From Chara braunii (Eukaryota; Streptophyta; Charophyceae; Charales; Characeae): a stretch of 35,968 bases of DNA. Location of the stretch: the NCBI GenBank assembly GCA_003427395.1, contig BFEA01000370.1, positions 26,016-61,983 of the forward strand, in the 5' to 3' direction. Position numbers and translations under genes: made by a program. Below are positions 29,801 to 35,968 of the stretch, piece by piece. Every line of letters starts with the position of its first letter. Positions within the stretch are counted from its first letter, which is position 1. Under the pieces are notes generated by a model that searched no databases, was not told the origin of the DNA, and worked only from the letters and a program-made list of their open reading frames with translations.

Positions 29801-31720
29801 ATGCCTCTAAGTCGCGGTTTAGGTCTCGTTGTTACCTCTAGGTAGTCAAAGTTGAAGTACGTGTCTCGTGGTAGGCGAAAGTAGCTTCAAGTGTGTGGTA
29901 ACATGGTCTCACCGAAATCTTATCTCCGCCTTGTGTTTTTACCTCTATAATCGTTGCTTGCATGTTCTGGTATTTTTTTCGTTTCTTCCTCTCTACCCTC
30001 CTCGACATTGATTTTTGGCCTAACATTTTCCCCGTCAAAATTCAGGATCGTCGCGATCCAGGGACCCTCTTTCGGTGCGAAGACCCAGCGTACGAAGAGT
30101 CTTCAACAATCAAGTTTATAGCCCTCTAGTCCCTTTCGACATGCCATAGCCACTCTCTCAAAATAGCCTCTGGCCCTGTGTTTACTACCTCTAACAACTA
30201 TGCGCCCTCTCAAACACTTAACATGTATATGCCACCGAAACTCTAGGCTCTAGTTGCCACAACCTTTGTTCCTCATCTTCGCACCTTTATCCCCACTGCT
30301 TTTAGGACTATTCAACGACAACAGAGTTCATGTGTGCATACAGTAACCAATAATCAAAAGGCCCTGCAGCTGCTCCTTTTATAAAGCTTGAGGCACCCGT
30401 GGTTCCTCTATACTAAACGGGAGATTCATCTTCAAATATTCATCACTAATTTCAACTCAGTTTGAAAAGACTGCAGGTTCCCGATTGGCATCTTTCTCCC
30501 TTCAAAGGAGATCATCGAACTACCCTTGATGGGTACCCTTGTCCGATGGCGTGGGGGTGATAAGCCTCTTACCGAATCGGCCGCAGACCCCTTTCATTTT
30601 GGAGCCTTACTGCACAACGTTCAGCAAATCGTGCTCGCCGTAAGTGAGTCGTGAAGAGTCCGACCAGTTTAGGCTGCCCACTTGTAATCACGATTCAAAA
30701 ACGAACCGTTCATTCCCCTGTGAAGTGATAGAAGAGGGAAACAAAAACTTTGAAAAAATTAAATGTAAGAAAGTGATTAAAAAAAAAACAACTTTACGAA
30801 ATCTATACTGTCGTGACCGCTAAAGACAGTCTGATATGATGATTTTAAAATAACGGTATGGATTCAAGCGACGATACGAAACATGTTTTCATTTTTTCCT
30901 ACTTCTTTTATTCGATTTCCTTCACATTTTCTCTTGAAATCTTGCGACTACTACACCTATCCCATAGCTCGGCTGGTCTTTCCACTTTAGCATCCCTGGG
31001 CGAGCGCAGGTCGGGCGTGCTCTGTTGTACGGCGGGGCGTCGAGCCTGTGTGGACCAAAGGAAAGTCCAGCGACACCCCCCCACCTTTCGATGTAGGAGT
31101 GTTAACCAGGCATGTTAAGGTACAGACTGCGGACAGGATGAGTCTCGCACGCTGCTAAGGGCCACGAGTGAGGTATGTCTGATACACCGCGAAAAGTTGG
31201 GACACCGCACACTCCGACAACGGGTTTTCTTCAGGTCCCTATGCCAAGGTATAAACCCTCGCATAATGAGCAAAATAAAAAATAAAAAATGGGATTGTCC
31301 ATATATATATAAATATATATATTTTTTCAACTTTCAATATATTAAAAAAAATAAAAAAAAAAAAAGAAAAAAAAAAGAACTCAAATATACTGGAATGGGT
31401 TTTTATTGTTTTCCTTTTCACAGGGATTTTTTTCGTGGGGAAAGGGTGAGCTAAACCAATGGTTAGAACTAGGACACTCGGTTAGTTGGGACACAATGGT
31501 CCAACTAGGAACCGTAAGGTTCCACCAAAGTGGCCCGTTCGTTGCATTTAGACGGGTAGTTAGCGTTTAAGGTTGATTAGTAAAAATATCATGATATCGT
31601 TTAATTTGCCTTGCTTCTATGTTGTGCTATATAATGACTGCATTGGTCTTCGATCCCGCCGAAGCCTATGGGTTGTCATAAGCGGTTAACAGGGACCCCC
31701 ACTTTTCAACCCTAGTTAAA
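29801..31720. other. No gene recognised
   Basis: Short frames on both strands, none with a recognisable domain. Possibly further decayed retroelement sequence upstream of the integrase fragment. AT-rich repeats (TATATA, A runs) lie at about 31300-31380. Confidence 0.4.
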
Positions 31721-32090
31721 CCCCTCAACCCTGAAAAGTGCACTAGAGATCATTTTTTTTAGTTTTTTTTTTGTATTTTCTTTGCCCTATTTTATTTTTG
31801 GTCAAGGTCTATGTGTGCCAAGTTTGGTGTTTGTTGGGATCTTGGAGTTTACTGTTTTGGTTAGCCCTGAAAAATCCTGAAAATCCTGAAAACCGAAAAT
31901 AGTGAATTTTGCACGAAAGCATACTTTTGCCTTACTGTTTTGTAAGTTTTAAAAGTTTTTTTTTCATTTTTTTTGAGTCAGTAGTTAGTATGATCTCCAC
32001 TGAGTCCACTCATGAATTGGTGGCAAGTTTGGTTAAAATGTCTCTCTGGGTTGTGTGTCCGCAATTGGATTGAATGATTCAACGATCGTT
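31721..32090. other. Repeat-like sequence, no gene
   Basis: T-rich with GGTCAAGGTCTATGTGTGCC, then AAGTTTGGTG, similar to a stretch at about 11515 (GGTTCAAGGTTGCTGTCTGCC without its final base aligned, then AATTTTGGTC). It probably belongs to a dispersed family. Confidence 0.35.
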
Positions 32091-32908
32091 AAATTTCGTT
32101 GATTTGGCGTTTAAACCACTACCCCTGCCGCCCTAAATTCGTTTTCCTGGCCTTATGGACAGGGTTCTTAGGGGGGGGCGGTGACTGGCAGGTGCAGGCG
32201 GGCCCGGTCCATGGATTTTTAAGCACCAACTTTGACGATTTTTCGTGCTAAGAAGAATTGAAGAAAAAATCTAAAAATTCAAAATCTTGTAGATTAGATT
32301 GTGATCTTTCCAAGAAAAATATCATACCAACGAAAAAGAAGAATTTAGACCATGAAATAAATGCCACGCCATTTTGACACATTTTTTCAATTTTGCCACT
32401 TGACAACGTGTGGGCCAATAGAAAAAGTACCCCGACATCCGCAAATTTTTGTGCTCAGAATGATGACTCGACAACTCTGCAAATTGCAGACCTGTGAATT
32501 TGGTCGTTGCCTTTCCACAAAAAAAAACATTAAAAAAAAAAAAAAGACCATGAAATAAATGCCGCGCCAATTCATCCCATATTCCATTTTTGCTGCTCTA
32601 TCACATGTCGGCCAACGGGAAAAGTACCCCGGCTTCAACGGTTTTTCACGTCCAATACAATAGTCTGAAAATTGGAGGGTCCGCAGATTTCGTCGTGATC
32701 TTTCTAGGAAAATATTTTTTTTAAATTTAAAAACCATTTCAATTTTCAACCACATAAATCATCCCCCCCAATTCGGCGCATTTTCCAATTTTGCCACTCC
32801 GCCAGTTCCCCCCACTGTGCTACCGGCAGCCCTCATGGACCTGTGCTAGTCCCCCCTAATTTAGGACGGCGGGGGTAGTGGTGGTTTAAACTCCGAAGCA
32901 ACGAGTTT
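32091..32908. mobile_element. TIR-bounded element with internal repeats of about 200 bp
   Basis: Left arm AAATTTCGTTGATTTGGCG, then TTTAAACCACTACCCCTGCC, then GCCCTAAATT (32091-32138) is mirrored by the right arm at 32858-32908 (AATTTAGGACGGCGGGGGTA, then GTGGTGGTTTAAAC, then TCC...AACGAGTTT). The interior carries about 2.5 tandem units of roughly 200 bp: GACCATGAAATAAATGCC at about 32349 and 32548, GATCTTTCCAAGAAAA-like at about 32303, 32508 and 32697. No protein is encoded. It is a non-autonomous DNA element or foldback. A target-site duplication was not resolved. Confidence 0.7.
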
Positions 32909-33268
32909 CACCGAGGCCCGCGACGATTTTCTTCCCGGGCAAAAAATTATCAAAAAACAAAACAAAAAAAATATGGCGTTGTAGATCATTTTGAGGTCTA
33001 CGGCCTCCTATTTCTAGTTTTATTTTTCGAGCTTTGACTTTATTTAAAAAAAAATAAAAAACATAAACACAACGAAAAAAATAAAAACAAAAGATGAAAT
33101 AAGGCTTTTTTTTTCTGGTTTCACAAAGATTTTTTAGGGTTACAAAAAAGGCAGAAAAACAAACTAAAAATATAGGGTTATAGACATTTCAAAGACGTAC
33201 AACAACATATATATATATATGTGTATATACATTTTAAGTTCATGTAAAAAAAAGAAAAAGGAAAAACA
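32909..33268. other. A/T-rich, no gene
   Basis: Many A runs and a TATATATATATATG tract at about 33209. Nothing coding. Confidence 0.5.
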
Positions 33269-33480
33269 GACGCACATACACACACAGACACACAACATAC
33301 ACACAACATACAACATACACACAACATACACAAACGCACATAAACACACACATGCGCACACACATGCACACATGCACACACACACACACAAACACATGCG
33401 CATACATTTATATTCGTGCATAGACATGCTCTCACACAGGCACAAACATACACATACGCGAACACATAGCACATCTGCAC
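33269..33480. repeat. Imperfect (CA)n tract
   Basis: CACACA, CACATG and CAACATA phrases fill the stretch. Cysteine/valine-rich or threonine/histidine-rich frames across it are artefacts. Confidence 0.92.
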
Positions 33481-33764
33481 ATACATACCTGAGGGCCTTG
33501 GGGGTTGGGGGATGTGGAAGCGGATGGTTTAGAGGGCTTCCGGGTAGGTTTGGGGACTGGTGCCGGGGGGTTGGTCAGTGGTGGGTGGCAGGCCGGTCGG
33601 TGTTGGTCTTATTCGGTGGTATACGAGGTGCTTAAGGGGTTGAGAGAATACTTTTTTTTTGGGGGGGGCGGGAGGGGTTGAGTGCGCAGGTGCCTAGGGC
33701 CACGTGTTCCGGACCCCGTGCATCATTTCAGTTTTTTTGACAAGCGTGGGAGCGGCCCATTTTT
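33481..33764. other. G-rich stretch, no gene
   Basis: Repeated G runs on the plus strand (GGGGGTTGGGGG near 33498, GGGGGG near 33566, nine G near 33661) could support G-quadruplex formation. No coding signal is seen. Confidence 0.45.
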
Positions 33765-33890
33765 GCGTTTAATGGGAATTCAACAGGATTTTTTGAGTTT
33801 CAAGTTTCAACGGGATTCAACGGGATTTTTCGAGTTTCATCGGGATTCAATGGGAGTTTAATTCCCCCGTTCCCCATTAAAAAGACTCAC
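33765..33890 (+). repeat. Short degenerate repeats with inverted ends
   Basis: CAACGGGATTTTTCGAGTTTC and shorter variants without the final bases occur three or four times. TTTAATGGGAATTC at the left roughly faces AATTCCCCCGTTCCCCATTAAA at the right. Confidence 0.55.
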
Positions 33891-34207
33891 AGCCTATGGG
33901 AGTTCGGAAGGTCTCTAGATTCAACTTTCTGCAGGCGGACGCCTGTAAGCTAAGCTGGCTGATGCTGTCATTAATCCGGGTTGAGTTGTGAAGTCCCCGA
34001 CCTCCTTATTTCAATTGCGTAATGAATTGGCATTTCAGTCCAAAAAAAAAAAAAAAAAAAAAAACCGATAAAAAATTAGAGGGTTGTAGTTCGTTTTTTA
34101 ATCTACACTCCCATGTTTTTAATTTGTTTTTGTTTTTAACTTCAAATATATTTTGAAAAATTCAAGTTCATAAAAACAAAAAAAACCAAAAAAAGAATAT
34201 GAAATGG
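33891..34207. other. No gene recognised
   Basis: Contains an A run at about 34042-34064 and T-rich sequence. Confidence 0.45.
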
Positions 34208-34208
34208 G

Positions 34209-34279
<71 letters not shown>
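34208..34279. repeat. (GT)n microsatellite
   Basis: About 35 uninterrupted GT units. Confidence 0.97.
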
Positions 34280-34281
<2 letters not shown>

Positions 34282-34965
34282 AGATTTTCCCCACAACAGC
34301 CCCAATTCCACCCAGATGAATAGATTCAAAATCAAATCAATCTTTGTCCTATTGCAGACAACAAGAGCATTTGAGACGAGACAGTCCCAACATATTAAAG
34401 CAATTTTATAATTGGACAGTTTATTGGTTGTCCTTGGGGTACCCCCTCCATTTGTTCTTGCAGCTCCCCATTTACTGTGCCTCTTATGTACAAGGCTGCC
34501 CATGTTGATTGTGGTTGAGCCGCAGCTGCCCACATCCCCGTGTGCCTTCGCGGCCCACTTGCACACTATTTCAGGAGGCAGAGCAAAAGGGAAGGTATGC
34601 TCCTGTGCATTTCTCTTCAGGCCTTCATACTCCTGTTCATTTCACTTCAGATCTTCAGCTTATACTTGGTCTTTGTGTCCGTCCTTCATCTTCATACTTC
34701 CGTTCATTTCATTTCTGACCTTCATATCATCTGTTCTCTTAACAATGCTCATTCATATGTATTTTTTAGTATCACAAAGGGGGTGGAGAGGAACATGTTG
34801 GGTTGAGAAGCAGTTAACGCCTATGTCAAGCGACCACCCCTACAGACTGGACAGGACCAGTTCGGTGCGAACTATGGAAGGACCACATCCAATTCTCGCA
34901 GTCAGAGTTCCTGCATCAAATGGCGCGGCGCAGACAGACGTCACAGACTACGTGGCTCCTACATG
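34280..34965. other. No gene recognised
   Basis: Has short CTTCA-rich repeats at about 34605-34730 (TTCATTTCACTTCAGATCTTC and variants). Presumably 3' flank of the minus-strand RING-like segment. Confidence 0.4.
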
Positions 34966-35405
34966 CTAGGAACACAGAGGCGCGTCGGCCACAATTATAG
35001 AGCCATTGACATTCCAGCCGTGTCTACAAATTGGACATGACATGTCAGGGTGCCGTCCATGAGTACAGTACTGACTGTCGTCGCACGTATGGAAGCAAAA
35101 ACTCGCATGGACTATCCCTTCATAATCCTCACGGCACAAGGCATGCGAACCACATGCTAGTTGAACCGCCAGCGGGTCATCACAAAGCGGCATGGAGCAT
35201 CTTTCTTGGGCTTCCTCAGCATTTATTTCTTCTCTACGAGCAGACGACGACAGGGAGGATCGGTCCAAAGCAAGGGCATTCAGCTGCTGCAGGATATGAT
35301 CCACAACAGCTCGCCCTGGTGGTGATAAACTATGAGCACATCGCTCTGTCGGTGGCTCATATAGAAGTCTATTTTCCTCCTCGGACTGCCGTGTTCGCCG
35401 TTCGT
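34966..35405 (-). CDS. RING-like zinc-binding segment B (terminal exon or duplicated gene copy)
   Basis: The minus-strand open frame ends at a stop at 34966-34968. A strong acceptor (CTCCCTCTTTCTTGCCAG) ends just before 35405, so the coding part probably starts there after one leftover codon base. Numbered from the in-frame TTG at 35412, it has an Arg/Glu/Ser-rich helical region (about 35-70). A cysteine module follows: CSMPLC (72-77), LACGSHALC (Cys87, His90, Cys93), a C...C...CTH stretch (106-118) and CPICRHG (126-132). This C-x4-C...C-x2-H-x2-C...C-x2-C layout fits a variant RING finger, so a ubiquitin E3 role is possible but not shown. Its module is clearly related to segment A. No other domain is recognised. 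Confidence 0.6.
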
Positions 35406-35472
35406 CTGGCAAGAAAGAGGGAGATCCGTCAGCGGTTGCCGTAGGTGTATGACCAATGCCATGTGGGACATG

Positions 35473-35968
35473 CTAGGAGAGGATGTGGAGGGTGATGGCA
35501 CCGCGGATAGTCCACACAGTAAAGACACAACTTTCTATGACAGCTTCCTGGAAGCATTGACGACACATGGCATGTTGCTGACATGTCATTAGTATGGAAG
35601 GCTGAAGTGCACAGTTATTTAAGCATGGCAGATCAAGGCCACAACGGCATGCTGGGCAAGTAATCAAGGAGTGAGGGGGATGAGCACAGGACAGGGGATC
35701 ACAGTTTTCGTGCGAGAGGCTAGCAGTGACCATCCCTTCATAGTGTTCGGAGCAGAGGCTATGCCGTGTACATGCCAACTGAACTGCACCTGTGCGACAA
35801 CACAACGGGAGGGCACAGCCACCATCCTCTGGAGACATCCTTTCACTGTTTGTGGTAGAATCAGCCGGGTTGCTCTCCGGGGGGTGCAGTGCTTGCAAGT
35901 GCTCATCGACATACTGTTCCTGATGGACGAGCCAGACTGAATGATCCTCCAGCATTTGGTAATAGAAA
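35473..35968 (-). CDS. RING-like zinc-binding segment A, partial at the window edge
   Basis: The frame is open from the right edge (ATG at 35955 is only a possible start, since the codons before it are also open) to a stop at 35473-35475. Counting from that ATG, CALPLC (47-52), LACTRHSLC (Cys62, His65, Cys68), C85/C90/His92 and CPACRCG (100-106) form one variant RING. CLNNC (111-115) and MTCQQHAMCRQC (Cys125, His128, Cys131, Cys134) look like the first half of a second one. AVQLAC, the phrase YEG(M/I)V.AS and CP.CR.G are shared with segment B. It is either an upstream exon of the same gene or a tandem paralogue. No good splice donor of matching phase was found. Confidence 0.55.
   Translation of the reverse strand, partial: FYYQMLEDHSVWLVHQEQYVDEHLQALHPPESNPADSTTNSERMSPEDGGCALPLCCRTGAVQLACTRHSLCSEHYEGMVTASLSHENCDPLSCAHPPHSLITCPACRCGLDLPCLNNCALQPSILMTCQQHAMCRQCFQEAVIESCVFTVWTIRGAITLHILS

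Noticed and set aside
33164-33486. Cysteine/valine-rich small proteins on the minus strand, which could pass for knottin- or metallothionein-like
   Set aside because: They are translations of the imperfect CA/GT repeat. Cys and Val come from TGT/GTG codons of the repeat.
34207-34411. Val-Cys repeat protein
   Set aside because: Translation of the GT microsatellite.

Overview
The window looks like nuclear DNA of a large-genome eukaryote in the green lineage. Two U6 snRNA-derived copies match the plant form of U6 (AAATCGAGAAATGG near the 3' end). The one well-resolved gene is split by kilobase-scale introns full of microsatellites, and most of the rest is retroelement debris, MITE-like foldbacks and simple repeats. 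A charophyte alga such as Chara is my best guess, but this is inference from style, not a match I could test.

The main gene is a minus-strand PhzF-family (phenazine biosynthesis-like, isomerase fold) gene from 17281 down to the stop at 7984. Five exons can be placed by protein homology and GT/AG boundaries (17281-16892, 14860-14456, 12173-12009, 10749-10666, 8103-7984). All four introns are phase 0. Only a short first coding exon is missing. The protein carries two long hydrophilic inserts. An extra, duplicated 3' splice site plus partial exon lies just upstream of exon 3. An 11-bp minisatellite, identical to part of the first recovered exon, lies just upstream of that exon. The first intron contains a 655-base assembly gap (16049-16703).

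Left part (1-7.9 kb): two U6 retropseudogenes, one with a poly(A) tail and a 12-bp target-site duplication; a 66-bp LINE 3'-end insertion with its own target-site duplication; a possible coding exon pair of unknown function (2823-3665, 3848-4030); and several tandem repeats. Middle (17.8-26 kb): an exact 38-bp Nextera mate-pair junction adapter at 17817-17854, which makes linkage across that point doubtful; GATT/GGAT repeats; two isolated candidate exons; three inverted-repeat elements; and a 5'-truncated LINE (about 23.9-26.03 kb) with an in-frame stop and a zinc-knuckle C-terminal domain.

Right part (26-36 kb): an AT-rich, gene-poor stretch with tandem duplications and tRNA-like sequences, a decayed Ty3/gypsy-type integrase tail, a TIR-bounded element with about 200-bp internal repeats, CA/GT microsatellites and, at the right edge on the minus strand, two related RING-like cysteine-rich coding segments that look like a tandem duplication and run off the window. 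No CRISPR, operon or bacterial feature is present.
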